NCBI GenBank assembly: GCA_029858165.1
Contig: JAOUFO010000016.1
Coordinates: 1-14,264, forward strand
Direction of reading: 5' to 3'
Length of the DNA: 14,264 nt
Source of the DNA: Deltaproteobacteria bacterium
Lineage (GTDB): Bacteria; SAR324; JACQKK01
The translations under genes were made by a program, and so were the position numbers. This document shows, piece by piece, positions 1 through 7,279 of this stretch. Below the pieces are notes generated by a model that had not been told where the DNA came from, ran no database searches, and saw only the letters and a program-made list of their open reading frames with translations. Each line of letters begins with the position of its first letter. Positions within the stretch are counted from its first letter, which is position 1.

Positions 1-21
1 CACATGAACAGGGTCAAGCCC

Positions 22-280
22 AAAAGAAAGGCGGTGAACCCCGCCCCCAGCGGGCCGGAAGGCCCGTGGCGGTGGTGAACCGCTGGACAGGACCCCAAAA
101 GAAAGGCGGTGAACCCCGCCCCCAGCGGGCCGGAAGGCCCGTGGCGGTGGTGAACCGCTGGACAGGACCCAAAAGAAAGGCGGTGAACCCCGCCCCCAGC
201 GGGCCGGAAGGCCCGTGGCGGTGGTGAACCGCTGGACAGGACCCCAAAAGAAAGGCGGTGAACCCAGCCCCAAAGGCCGG
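22..280 (+). repeat. GC-rich 75-bp tandem repeat array
   Basis: Three full units start at 22, 97 and 171 (75, 74 and 75 bp). A truncated, altered fourth starts at 246 and fades near 280. Units 1 and 3 are identical, and unit 2 lacks one C in a run of C. Each unit contains three short inverted repeats. In unit 1 these are GGCGG/CCGCC (30-34 and 41-45), CGGGCC-GGAA-GGCCCG (51-66) and GCGGT/ACCGC (69-73 and 79-83). The near-identity implies recent amplification. The minus strand stays open across the array, but the translation is only the repeat and has no protein character. Related copies lie inverted at 12064-12118 and 12330-12526. From 281 to 471, before the next gene, nothing definite was seen. 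The array may begin just outside the window. Confidence 0.95.
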
Positions 281-471
281 GTGTCCTGCCTGCATGGTGC
301 GTTGGGTTGAACCGTTTTCTGTAATGGTTTGTTGAATATCTATCAGTTCCCGCCGGGAAATTCAAACCGCCTTTGGGATGGGGGCTATTGGACGGTTTTT
401 TTTCAGGGGGAATCCGGTTATGATTGTGGTATCTGATGACAGGCAACCCCCTCACCCGTTGAAAAACCCCC

Positions 472-1227
472 ATGGCCGAAGACCCTCAGGATGAAAGCCC
501 CTCCGCCGGATTGGTGGTGATCGGCAACGAAATCCTCTCAGGGAAAACCCAGGATTCCAATTCCCCTTTTTTAATCGGAGAATTGCGGGGGCTGGGGGTG
601 GACCTGTGCCAGATTTCCACCGTGCCGGATGACCCGGAAGCGATCGGACGCACGGTGGTTGAATTTTCCCGGCGTTACCATTGGGTGTTTACCAGCGGAG
701 GGGTGGGTCCCACCCATGATGACATGACGTATGAGGCGATTGCAGGCGGGTTTGGTGTACCCCTGGCAATCCAGCCCCGGATACAGCAGGCCATGGAGGA
801 TTATTACCGCGCCCCTTTAACAGAATCCCACCTGCATATGGCCCGGGTGCCCCAAGGGTCGGAGGTGGTGGAACTGGACGCCGTGCGGTTTCCTCCGGTG
901 CGGTTCGGCAATGTGTTTATTCTGCCGGGTGTGCCTTCTTTGTTTCGGGAAAAATTCTCCGCCATCCGCCCTTTGTTGAAGGGGGTCCCCATTCTGTTGC
1001 GCAACGTGTTTTTAAATGTGCGGGAGGTGGAGGTGGCGGGGCTGTTGCGGGATGTGGACCGCTGCCACCCCAAGGTGATGATTGGTTCCTATCCGGCTTT
1101 TGAAGGGGACCGTCACACATTGAAAATCACCCTGGAAAGCCGGGATTCCGCGTGTCTGGCCGCCGCCGCGGCAGACCTGAACACCCGCCTGGAGGGGATC
1201 GGTCTGCAAGGTGCGGAAGAATCCTAA
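472..1227 (+). CDS. CinA-family MoaB/Mog-like domain protein (single domain)
   Basis: The 251-residue protein matches the N-terminal nucleotide/molybdopterin-binding-like domain of the CinA family (COG1058, MoCF fold). Visible motifs are GNEILSGKTQDSN near residue 18, TSGGVGPTHDDMT near 74-86, and the FILPGVPSLF segment near 148-157. The C-terminal NMN/PNC-amidohydrolase domain of full CinA (about 400 residues) is absent, as in the shorter family members of many Proteobacteria. Its substrate is not known; family members are described as nucleotide-metabolising or competence/damage-associated. The ATG at 472 is fixed by an in-frame TGA at 460-462, and no strong ribosome-binding site is seen. 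The repeat array lies upstream and glyQS follows 200 bp downstream with its own promoter. The family call is firm; the biochemical role is not. Confidence 0.85.
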   Translation: MAEDPQDESPSAGLVVIGNEILSGKTQDSNSPFLIGELRGLGVDLCQISTVPDDPEAIGRTVVEFSRRYHWVFTSGGVGPTHDDMTYEAIAGGFGVPLAIQPRIQQAMEDYYRAPLTESHLHMARVPQGSEVVELDAVRFPPVRFGNVFILPGVPSLFREKFSAIRPLLKGVPILLRNVFLNVREVEVAGLLRDVDRCHPKVMIGSYPAFEGDRHTLKITLESRDSACLAAAAADLNTRLEGIGLQGAEES

Positions 1228-1328
1228 ATCCAGAAAAAGGCGGCGCAAGGCCGGGGGTACAAGTCTTCGGGCGAATCCGCCCCCGCACCCTTTGATTGGG
1301 AGGGAATCCTGAAACGGGTGGATTGTTA

Positions 1329-1357
1329 TTGACCTGAAGGCCCGCTGGCGGTCTAAT
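1329..1357 (+). promoter_or_regulatory. sigma70-type promoter for glyQS
   Basis: A -35 box TTGACC (1329-1334, 5/6 of consensus) is followed by a 17-bp spacer and a -10 box TCTAAT (1352-1357, 5/6). Transcription would start near 1364, giving a leader of about 64 nt before the glyQS ATG. A 7-bp inverted repeat TGGCGGT/ACCGCCA (1346-1352 and 1371-1377) overlaps the -10 and the start region. It might be a binding site or may be chance. Confidence 0.6.
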
Positions 1358-1427
1358 TTAGAGCAGGCTCACCGCCACTCTGCCTTTTGAATTTCTCCAA
1401 TTTCACCCTTTTTGCGAAGACCCCGGT

Positions 1428-2804
1428 ATGCCCGTGACAATGGATCAATTGGTATCCCTTTCCAAGCGAAGGGGGTTTGTGTATCCCGGCTCAGAAATTT
1501 ACGGCGGTTTGGCCAACGCCTGGGATTACGGCCCCCTGGGGGTGGAGTTGAAAAACAACATCAAACAGGCATGGTGGCGCCATTTTGTGCGGAACCGCCC
1601 GGATGTGGTGGGACTGGATTCGGCCATTTTGATGAACCCGTCGGTGTGGGAGGCCTCCGGCCATTTGGCCGGGTTTTCGGACCCCCTGTTGGATTGCAAA
1701 AGCTGCAAACTGCGCCACCGGGCGGATAAGCTGATAGAGGATTATCTGGTCAAACAGCGGCAGGACCCGGCCCAGGCCGCCTCCATGACCGAATCCCAGA
1801 TGGAGGAATTCCTAAAGGAAAAGGGGATCAAATGCCCCCATTGCGGCAACGCCCAGTTTACCTCCATCCGCCAGTTCAACCTGATGTTCAAAACCTTTGT
1901 GGGGGTGACAGAAGACAATGCCTCCACGGTCTATCTGCGGCCGGAAACGGCTCAGGGCATTTTTGTAAACTTTAAAAACGTGCAGGTGACCTCCCGCAAA
2001 AAGGTGCCCTTCGGCATCGGCCAGATCGGAAAATCCTTTCGCAATGAAATCACCCCGGGAAATTTTATTTTCCGCACCCGTGAATTTGAACAGATGGAAC
2101 TGGAATTTTTCACCCACCCCGGGGAAAGCATGCACTGGTTTTCCCACTGGAAGGAATTCTGCATGAATTGGCTGCTTCAAATGGGGATTCAACCGGAAAA
2201 TCTTCAGATGCGGGACCACGCCAAAGAAGAACTTTCCCATTACAGTCAGGCCACATCGGATATTGAATACCGGTTTCCGTTTGGATGGGGGGAGTTGTGG
2301 GGGATCGCCCACCGGGGGTGTTTTGATCTGACCCAGCATCAATTGTATTCCAAAAAAGAATTGGCCTATGTGGACCCGGCCACCCAGGAAAAATACCTGC
2401 CGGATGTGGTGGAACCAGCCCTGGGGGTGGACCGGCTGGCCCTGGCCATTCTGGCCGACGCCTACCGGGAAGAAGAGGTGAACGGGGAAAAACGGGTGGT
2501 GATGGGGTTTCATCCGGATCTGGCCCCGTTTAAGGCGGCGGTGCTGCCGCTGTCCTCCAAACTCAACGACGAGGCGGTCAAAGTACACACCTTGTTGGCC
2601 CCCTTGTTCCATACCGATTATGACGAAACCGGCTCCATCGGCAAGCGGTACCGGCGTCACGATGAAATCGGCACCCCTTTTTGCGTGACTTTTGATTTTG
2701 AAAGCCTGGAGGACCATGCGGTGACGGTCCGTCACCGGGACACCATGGCGCAGGACCGGATTCCAATTGATCGTCTTCCCGATTACCTTCGGGATCAATT
2801 TTAA
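1428..2804 (+). CDS. glyQS: glycyl-tRNA synthetase, single-chain (alpha2) type
   Basis: This class II aminoacyl-tRNA synthetase (458 aa) charges tRNA-Gly with glycine in the cytoplasm. The N-terminal motif 1 region reads YGGLANAWDYGPLGVELK (25-42). Two CxxC pairs (C90/C93 and C136/C139) suggest a zinc-binding insertion. RPETAQGIF (171-179) and motif 2 FRNEITP (204-210) form the ATP site. Motif 3 is EPALGVDRLALA (329-340), and a C-terminal anticodon-binding domain starts near 365. Length and motifs fit the homodimeric form found in Gram-positives, Thermus, archaea and eukaryotes, not the GlyQ+GlyS tetramer usual in Proteobacteria. Translation may start at 1428 or at the internal ATG at 1440. 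A promoter lies at 1329-1357, and a hairpin follows 9 nt after the stop. Confidence 0.97.
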   Translation: MPVTMDQLVSLSKRRGFVYPGSEIYGGLANAWDYGPLGVELKNNIKQAWWRHFVRNRPDVVGLDSAILMNPSVWEASGHLAGFSDPLLDCKSCKLRHRADKLIEDYLVKQRQDPAQAASMTESQMEEFLKEKGIKCPHCGNAQFTSIRQFNLMFKTFVGVTEDNASTVYLRPETAQGIFVNFKNVQVTSRKKVPFGIGQIGKSFRNEITPGNFIFRTREFEQMELEFFTHPGESMHWFSHWKEFCMNWLLQMGIQPENLQMRDHAKEELSHYSQATSDIEYRFPFGWGELWGIAHRGCFDLTQHQLYSKKELAYVDPATQEKYLPDVVEPALGVDRLALAILADAYREEEVNGEKRVVMGFHPDLAPFKAAVLPLSSKLNDEAVKVHTLLAPLFHTDYDETGSIGKRYRRHDEIGTPFCVTFDFESLEDHAVTVRHRDTMAQDRIPIDRLPDYLRDQF

Positions 2805-2812
2805 AGCAACCC

Positions 2813-2834
2813 CCCAAAGGAGTGAACCTTTGGG
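2813..2834 (+). terminator. hairpin after glyQS, possible terminator
   Basis: A perfect 8-bp stem CCCAAAGG/CCTTTGGG (2813-2820 and 2827-2834) with loop AGTGAA begins 9 nt after the glyQS stop. No T-run follows, so it may be a weak terminator or an mRNA 3'-end stabiliser. It also buries a GTG at 2822 that might otherwise look like a start for the next gene. Confidence 0.45.
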
Positions 2835-2881
2835 ACAAGGCAGGAACAAACAACACTTCATCAAGAGAAGAAAATCTATCT

Positions 2882-3436
2882 ATGGTTCCCATTATTCGTC
2901 GTGGCGGTGGATTGAATCGATTTTTCCTGGGTCTGTCTCTTTTGTGTATGGGAGCGGTCCAACCGGTGTATGCCCATGGGGATGTGGCAGAAGTTTCTAT
3001 CCAACCGGTCAATGTGATGTGGGGGGCGATGGATGTGCAGGGGTTGTATTTTGTTACCGGGGAAATCGGGGTCGGAGCCCGGTTGATGGTATGGAAACCC
3101 ACTCTGGGAGGGGAAAAAGTCTCCTACACCATTGTGGAGCCGCTGGCCCGCTATTATCTGAAGATTGGAGACCCGGATATTTCCCCGGCCTTTGGCAAGG
3201 GGGCTTTTTTTGGACAGGCGGGATTCTATCAGGTGGATATTGTGGTGGGTTCCGCCAAGGGGAGCATGTCCGGGCCTGCGGTGGGGGCCGGGTACAATTT
3301 GACCCTGGACAATCATATTTCTTTTGATGCGGGATATGAATTGGTGCTGGTTTCCAACGTAAAAATAAACGGGAAAGATTACGGAAGCGCCGGGTTTGGC
3401 GCCAGCTATATTTTGCGGGTAGGCTACGCGTTTTAA
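2882..3436 (+). CDS. small outer-membrane beta-barrel-like protein, unknown family
   Basis: The 184-residue protein has a clear signal peptide. It has basic residues RR at 6-7, a hydrophobic stretch near 14-26, and probable cleavage after VYA at residue 31. Cys22 is in the hydrophobic core but lacks a lipobox. The mature part alternates polar and hydrophobic residues with many Gly and aromatic residues. It ends in ILRVGYAF, and a terminal Phe after alternating strands is typical of outer-membrane barrels. With about 150 mature residues, six to eight strands are likely. I do not recognise the specific family. The start at 2882 is preferred because AGAGAAG (2864-2870) precedes it and the signal peptide begins there. 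A GTG at 2822 would add 20 residues without a usable ribosome site and lies in a hairpin. A terminator-like hairpin follows the gene. Confidence 0.75.
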   Translation: MVPIIRRGGGLNRFFLGLSLLCMGAVQPVYAHGDVAEVSIQPVNVMWGAMDVQGLYFVTGEIGVGARLMVWKPTLGGEKVSYTIVEPLARYYLKIGDPDISPAFGKGAFFGQAGFYQVDIVVGSAKGSMSGPAVGAGYNLTLDNHISFDAGYELVLVSNVKINGKDYGSAGFGASYILRVGYAF

Positions 3437-3449
3437 CGGCCTTTGTCAG

Positions 3450-3471
3450 GGGGGAGGCTTTTCCCTCCCCC
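3450..3471 (+). terminator. probable intrinsic terminator of the barrel-protein gene
   Basis: The 8-bp stem GGGGGAGG/CCTCCCCC (3450-3457 and 3464-3471) has loop CTTTTC and starts 13 nt after the stop codon. The stem is very GC-rich, but the following T-tract is poor (TTATG), so termination strength is uncertain. Confidence 0.55.
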
Positions 3472-3569
3472 TTATGCCCATTGTGTTTTCCTTCCTGGCT
3501 GTTTGCCCGGCCCCTGCCTGCTGTTTCATTTTTCTCTGCTGTTGAATCTTTCCCTGGCGGTCCCATCCC

Positions 3570-5624
3570 ATGGCTATTTCGTTAGAGGACCTGAACCCGG
3601 AGCAACACCAGGCGGTGACCACTGCCGAAGGACCCCTGCTGGTCCTTTCCGGTGCGGGCAGCGGCAAAACCAGGGTGATCACCACCCGCATCGCCTGGCT
3701 GATGCAGCACAGATCCGTCCCCCCGGCATCCATCCTGGCGCTTACCTTTACCAACAAGGCCGCCAAAGAAATGGCCGAACGGGTGGCAGCCCTCACCAAA
3801 GGGGGCAAAACCGCCGGTGGCGGCAAGCCGTTGATTTCCACCTTTCATGCCTTCGGGGTGCGCTTCCTGCGCCAGAAAATCCATTTGCTGGATTATGGCG
3901 GGGATTTTTCCATTTATGATGAGCAGGACCAGATTTCCGTGGTGCGGGACATCATGGACCACATGGAGGAAACCCCCCTGTACACCCCCGCCACAGCCCA
4001 TTTTGCCCTGCAACAGGCCAAAGGGCAGGGCATCACCCCCCAGGAGCTTTCCCGTCAGAATGATTCCCCCGCCGCCGCCTTGCTGGGGACCCTTTACGCC
4101 CGATATCAAAAAACCCTGAAAGGGATGAATGCCCTGGATTTTGAGGACATTCTGATTCTTTCCATGGCCCTGGCCCAAACCCACCGGGTGGAGGCCCAGC
4201 GGTTTTTCAGCCAGTTTCAGTATGTGATGGTGGATGAGTACCAGGACACCAACATCATCCAATACCGGCTGTTAAAGGAAATCACGGCGGCCCATCACAA
4301 TCTGTGCGTGGTGGGGGATGACGACCAATCCATCTACGGCTGGCGGGGGGCCCATCCCCAGAACATTCCGGATTTTCTGGCCGACCACCCCCAGGTCCGG
4401 GTGGTGCGCCTGGAGCGCAACTACCGCTCCACCGGCACCATTCTGGAGGCGGCCAATCAGGTGATTTCCAACAACCCGTCCCGCCAGCCCAAAACCCTGA
4501 AAGGCACCAAAGGTCAGGGGCCGCTGCTGACATGGCTGGAAGGCGAGGATGAAAAGGATGAAATGGAAAAAATGGTTACTCATTTGCGGGTGACCAAAAT
4601 GCGTACCGGCAGTTCTTTCTCCGATTTCGCTGTGTTGTTCCGGTCCAATTTTCAGTCCCGCATGGTGGAGGAAACCCTGCGGCTGGAGGGAATACCCTAT
4701 CTGCTGCTGGGGGGAACCGGATTTTATGACCGCAAGGAAATCAAAGACGCCATCGCCTATTTGCGGGTCATCCAAAATCCGGGGGATGAGGTGAGCCTGT
4801 TCCGGGTGATCAATTTTCCACGGCGCAATGTAGGCAAAACCACCCAGATGAAGGTGATGGAATACGCCCGCCATCAAAACCGCCCGGTGATGGACATTCT
4901 GCGGGAGGCGGAGAGTTATTCGGAGTTTTCCGGCCCCACGGCCCAATCCATGGCCCATTTTTCCTCTCTGATGGACCGCTACCGCATCCGGTTTATGCGG
5001 GAAAACCTGGGGGATGTGTTTCGGGAATTTCTGGGGGAAATCGGATTTCATGAGGCGGTGGCCAAGGAACGCAAGGACGCCAAGGGCAGGGAGGCCGCCC
5101 AGGGGTTGGTTGCGGAACTGGAACAGGCCACCGACCATTTCACCGCCAAAAACCCGGATGCCCGCCTGAAGGATTATCTGGAACGGGTCTCCATGTTCAC
5201 CATGGTGGAGGACAGCCCGGACCCCCGTGCCCAGGTAACCTTGCTGACTGTTCACAGCGCCAAGGGGCTGGAATTCCCTTATGTGTATCTGGTGGGGATG
5301 GCGGATGATGTGTTTCCCCACAAGCGGTCCTTGCAGGAAAACGGCCTGGATGAGGAGCGGCGGCTGGCGTATGTGGCCATCACCCGGGCCAAGGAACAGT
5401 TGGTGTTTTCCATGGCCAAAAGAAGAAAACGGTTTTCCGAGGTTCTGGTTCAGTCTCCCTCCCGGTTTCTGCTGGAAATCCAGCCGGAGTTGTTTGGCGG
5501 AGTGCCCCCCCACGGGGCCGAAGGCGAAATGCTGAAAGCCAAAAAGGCCGAACGGGCGGGAGAGGCCCGCAAACGGTTTTTTGACCAAATGAAAAAAATG
5601 AAGGCGGTGGAAAAACCGGTCTGA
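3570..5624 (+). CDS. rep: ATP-dependent DNA helicase Rep (UvrD/PcrA superfamily 1A)
   Basis: This 684-residue SF1A helicase is expected to move 3' to 5' on single-stranded DNA and help replication forks past bound proteins. Motifs in order are Walker A GAGSGKT (28-34), TFTNKAAKEM (59-68), TFHAFG (91-96), Walker B VDEYQDT (221-227), GDDDQSIYGWRGA (249-261), NYRST (284-288), TVHSAKGLEF (560-569) and YVAITRAKE (601-609). Several stretches resemble E. coli Rep (673 aa) more than UvrD: GAHPQNIPDF, GLEFPYVYLVGM and the tail PSRFLLEIQPELF. That is why it is called Rep. The UvrD C-terminal extension is absent. The start ATG at 3570 has no strong Shine-Dalgarno sequence. The gene is separated from the upstream gene by a terminator hairpin and is followed 90 bp later by the thioredoxin-fold gene. 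Confidence 0.93.
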   Translation: MAISLEDLNPEQHQAVTTAEGPLLVLSGAGSGKTRVITTRIAWLMQHRSVPPASILALTFTNKAAKEMAERVAALTKGGKTAGGGKPLISTFHAFGVRFLRQKIHLLDYGGDFSIYDEQDQISVVRDIMDHMEETPLYTPATAHFALQQAKGQGITPQELSRQNDSPAAALLGTLYARYQKTLKGMNALDFEDILILSMALAQTHRVEAQRFFSQFQYVMVDEYQDTNIIQYRLLKEITAAHHNLCVVGDDDQSIYGWRGAHPQNIPDFLADHPQVRVVRLERNYRSTGTILEAANQVISNNPSRQPKTLKGTKGQGPLLTWLEGEDEKDEMEKMVTHLRVTKMRTGSSFSDFAVLFRSNFQSRMVEETLRLEGIPYLLLGGTGFYDRKEIKDAIAYLRVIQNPGDEVSLFRVINFPRRNVGKTTQMKVMEYARHQNRPVMDILREAESYSEFSGPTAQSMAHFSSLMDRYRIRFMRENLGDVFREFLGEIGFHEAVAKERKDAKGREAAQGLVAELEQATDHFTAKNPDARLKDYLERVSMFTMVEDSPDPRAQVTLLTVHSAKGLEFPYVYLVGMADDVFPHKRSLQENGLDEERRLAYVAITRAKEQLVFSMAKRRKRFSEVLVQSPSRFLLEIQPELFGGVPPHGAEGEMLKAKKAERAGEARKRFFDQMKKMKAVEKPV

Positions 5625-5714
5625 AACAGGCACAATATTTCCAGGCAGTCACCCCCTTTTGGGGATGCCATCCCAAACAGAATGTTTCAACCTTTCATCC
5701 CAACGGAGAAACCG

Positions 5715-6278
5715 ATGGCCGCCATGTCTTCCACCATGCTTCCCCTGGGCACCCCCGCCCCGGATTTTACCCTGCCGGACACCGTATCCGGCAAAATGGT
5801 CTCCTTAAGTGAAATCAAATCCCCGGTGGCCACCGTGGTGATGTTTATCTGCAACCACTGCCCGTATGTGGTCCATGTGCGGGATGAACTGGCCCGGGCG
5901 GCGCGGGATTACCAGCCCAAAGGGGTCCGCTTCGCGGCCATCAGTTCCAACGATGTGGAAAAATACCCCGAGGACAGCCCGGACAAAATGAAGCTGTTTG
6001 CCAAAGAAAGCGGGTTTGATTTCCCCTACCTGTATGATGAATCCCAGGATGTGGCCAGGGCGTACCGGGCGGCCTGCACCCCGGACCTGTTTGTGTTTGA
6101 TGGGGGCTTAAAGCTGGTTTACCGGGGCCAACTGGATGGCGCCCGGCCCAAAAACGATATTCCCGTCACGGGAGAAGACCTGCGCCGGGCACTGGATTCC
6201 ATTGTGTCCGGCCATCCGGTGGACCCCAATCAGGTGGCCAGCATCGGGTGCGGCATCAAATGGAAAGAGGCCGTGTAA
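5715..6278 (+). CDS. thioredoxin-fold protein of the AhpC/TSA-redoxin type
   Basis: The 187-residue cytoplasmic-looking protein has no signal peptide. It opens with LGTPAPDFTLPDT, the usual start of AhpC/TSA-redoxin domains. It then shows FICNHCPYVVHVRDELA with a redox CxxC (C46 and C49), SSNDVEKYPEDSP, a DESQDVARAYRAACTPD segment carrying the cis-Pro region, and a conserved SIGCGIKW tail with a further Cys. This matches a widespread family of thioredoxin-family proteins of unproved function, likely thiol oxidoreductases or peroxidases. The start at 5715 is chosen because GGAGA (5705-5709) lies 5 nt before it; an in-frame ATG at 5682 lacks a ribosome site. The next gene starts 22 nt after the stop, so the two are probably co-transcribed. 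Confidence 0.85.
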   Translation: MAAMSSTMLPLGTPAPDFTLPDTVSGKMVSLSEIKSPVATVVMFICNHCPYVVHVRDELARAARDYQPKGVRFAAISSNDVEKYPEDSPDKMKLFAKESGFDFPYLYDESQDVARAYRAACTPDLFVFDGGLKLVYRGQLDGARPKNDIPVTGEDLRRALDSIVSGHPVDPNQVASIGCGIKWKEAV

Positions 6279-6300
6279 GCCCCTTCAAGGAGTGTTCCCC

Positions 6301-6699
6301 ATGGAAGAAGAACAGGAATCCAGAGCCGGGGCCATCCCGGAAAACATAGAGGAATTGTTGCGGGCGCACCGCAGGTTTGTGGAGGATTTCAGCGCATCTC
6401 TGGAAAACGCCCACGAGTTCGTAAGGCAGGCGGATGGGGCCATGGAATCAGAGCCGGAGGAAACGGCCGAAATGCTGCTCACCATCCAAAATATCGGCAT
6501 TCTGGAAAACATCCGCAACCTGCGGGAGGATTTTAACTGGCTGAAATCGTTTTTGGGTTGGAACGAGGGGGTGGAGGAGGACACCCAAATGCGGGTGGAA
6601 CTCCAAGAGGTGGATGAACGGTACGAGGCCCTGGAGGATGAGGCCCGCATTCAGCAGGAAGAAATAGAAGAACTCCTGCAACGGGCCGGGGCGGGATGA
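6301..6699 (+). CDS. acidic, helical coiled-coil protein of unknown function
   Basis: I do not recognise this 132-residue protein. It has a strong ribosome site AAGGAG (6287-6292) 8 nt before the ATG and lies 22 nt after the thioredoxin-fold gene, so it is very likely translated. It is extremely acidic: 30 Glu and 6 Asp against 11 Arg and a single Lys. There is no signal peptide, membrane segment or Cys. The middle (about 58-88) is more hydrophobic and carries IQNIGILENIRNLREDFNWL. The last 40 residues read as a heptad-like coiled coil ending EEIEELLQRAGAG. A scaffold or adaptor role is conceivable but unsupported. It converges with gcvH, whose stop codon is 135 nt away. Confidence 0.8.
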   Translation: MEEEQESRAGAIPENIEELLRAHRRFVEDFSASLENAHEFVRQADGAMESEPEETAEMLLTIQNIGILENIRNLREDFNWLKSFLGWNEGVEEDTQMRVELQEVDERYEALEDEARIQQEEIEELLQRAGAG

Positions 6700-6780
6700 A
6701 CCTCATCCATTTTCATTGGACCCGCCCACAAACAACCTGGAACACAGGATGGCTGTGCCCATTGAAAACAGGCGTTTCCG

Positions 6781-6814
6781 GCCCCTTTCTGGCAGGGAAA
6801 GGGCAGGTTGCAAT
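6781..6814 (+). repeat. 34-bp hairpin repeat, copy 1 (convergent gene gap)
   Basis: This stretch matches 12268-12301 at 27 of 34 positions without gaps. It folds as CCCTTTC/GAAAGGG (6783-6789 and 6797-6803) followed by GGCAGGTTGCAAT. It lies between the convergent ends of the acidic protein gene and gcvH, where it may help end transcription from one or both sides. No T-tract is present. Confidence 0.5.
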
Positions 6815-6834
6815 CTGTTGGGACAGTGGGATTT

Positions 6835-7221
6835 CTAATGATTCGCGGAATCCAGGTAGGCCTGGTAGGCGGCGGAATCCATCAGTTTGTCCAACCCGGC
6901 TTTGTTGGCCACTTTCAGTTTGACCATCCATCCGGTGCCGAAAGGGTCCTCATTGACCAACTGGGGGTTGGCCTCCAGGGTGGTGTTCACTTCCACCACC
7001 TCTCCCGCCAGGGGAGAGTACACATCCGATACGGACTTTACGCTTTCCAACACCGCCACGGAATCCCCCACCAGCACTTTGCGGCCGGCTTCCGGCAAAT
7101 CCACAAACACGATATCGGTCAGTTGTTCCTGAGCAAAATCGGTGATGCCCACGGTTGCGATATCCCCTTCCAGGCGGAGCCATTCGTGCTGCCCAGTGTA
7201 TTTTAAATCTGCGGGAATCAT
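6835..7221 (-). CDS. gcvH: glycine cleavage system H protein
   Basis: The 128-residue lipoyl carrier shuttles the aminomethyl group of glycine between the P, T and L proteins of the glycine cleavage system. The lipoylation motif is SVAVLESVKSVSDVYSP with Lys62 as the modified residue. EHW-like start residues QHEWLRLEG (11-19) and the C-terminal ..NEDPFGTGWMVKLK segment are typical, and the length is normal. The ATG at 7221 is chosen over in-frame upstream codons because family members begin here; no strong ribosome site is visible. It is the last gene of the minus-strand fatty-acid cluster, 58 nt after fabF. No gcvT or gcvP is present in the window. Octanoyl-ACP made by the neighbouring enzymes is the precursor of its lipoyl group. 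Confidence 0.95.
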   Translation of the reverse strand: MIPADLKYTGQHEWLRLEGDIATVGITDFAQEQLTDIVFVDLPEAGRKVLVGDSVAVLESVKSVSDVYSPLAGEVVEVNTTLEANPQLVNEDPFGTGWMVKLKVANKAGLDKLMDSAAYQAYLDSANH

Positions 7222-7257
7222 TGTTTTGTTAATCCGGGTTTGGATGGATGGGTGATT

Positions 7258-7272
7258 GGGGGATGGTCCCCC
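7258..7272 (-). other. short G/C hairpin between fabF and gcvH
   Basis: A 6-bp stem GGGGGA/TCCCCC (7258-7263 and 7267-7272) encloses a 3-nt loop, and flanking TTG/CAA could extend it with one bulged C. It lies in the 58-nt gap and may dampen read-through to gcvH or protect the upstream message. No T-run is present. Confidence 0.35.
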
Positions 7273-7279
7273 CAAGGGT

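Noticed and set aside
22..280. CRISPR array
   Set aside because: The units are continuous 74-75-bp copies with no variable spacers, and no cas genes are present.
14..295. Minus-strand open frame of 93 codons over the repeat array
   Set aside because: It is the repeat read in one frame, changing frame when one unit loses a base. It has no ribosome site and no protein-like composition.
419..424. TATGAT as -10 box for the CinA-like gene
   Set aside because: No acceptable -35 box lies 15-19 bp upstream.
1346..1377. T-box leader for glyQS
   Set aside because: There is an inverted repeat, but no specifier stem, T-box sequence or antiterminator, and the predicted leader is only about 64 nt.
1812..2864. 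Long antisense open frame (350 codons) opposite glyQS
   Set aside because: It is a shadow of a GC-rich coding strand; the plus strand is unambiguously GlyRS.
2822..2881. GTG start extending the barrel protein by 20 residues
   Set aside because: The AAAGGAG overlaps the codon and lies in a hairpin. A normal signal peptide begins at 2882.
4272..5633. Long antisense open frame (453 codons) opposite rep
   Set aside because: It is a shadow of the helicase frame, rich in His, Gly and Pro, with no recognisable motif.
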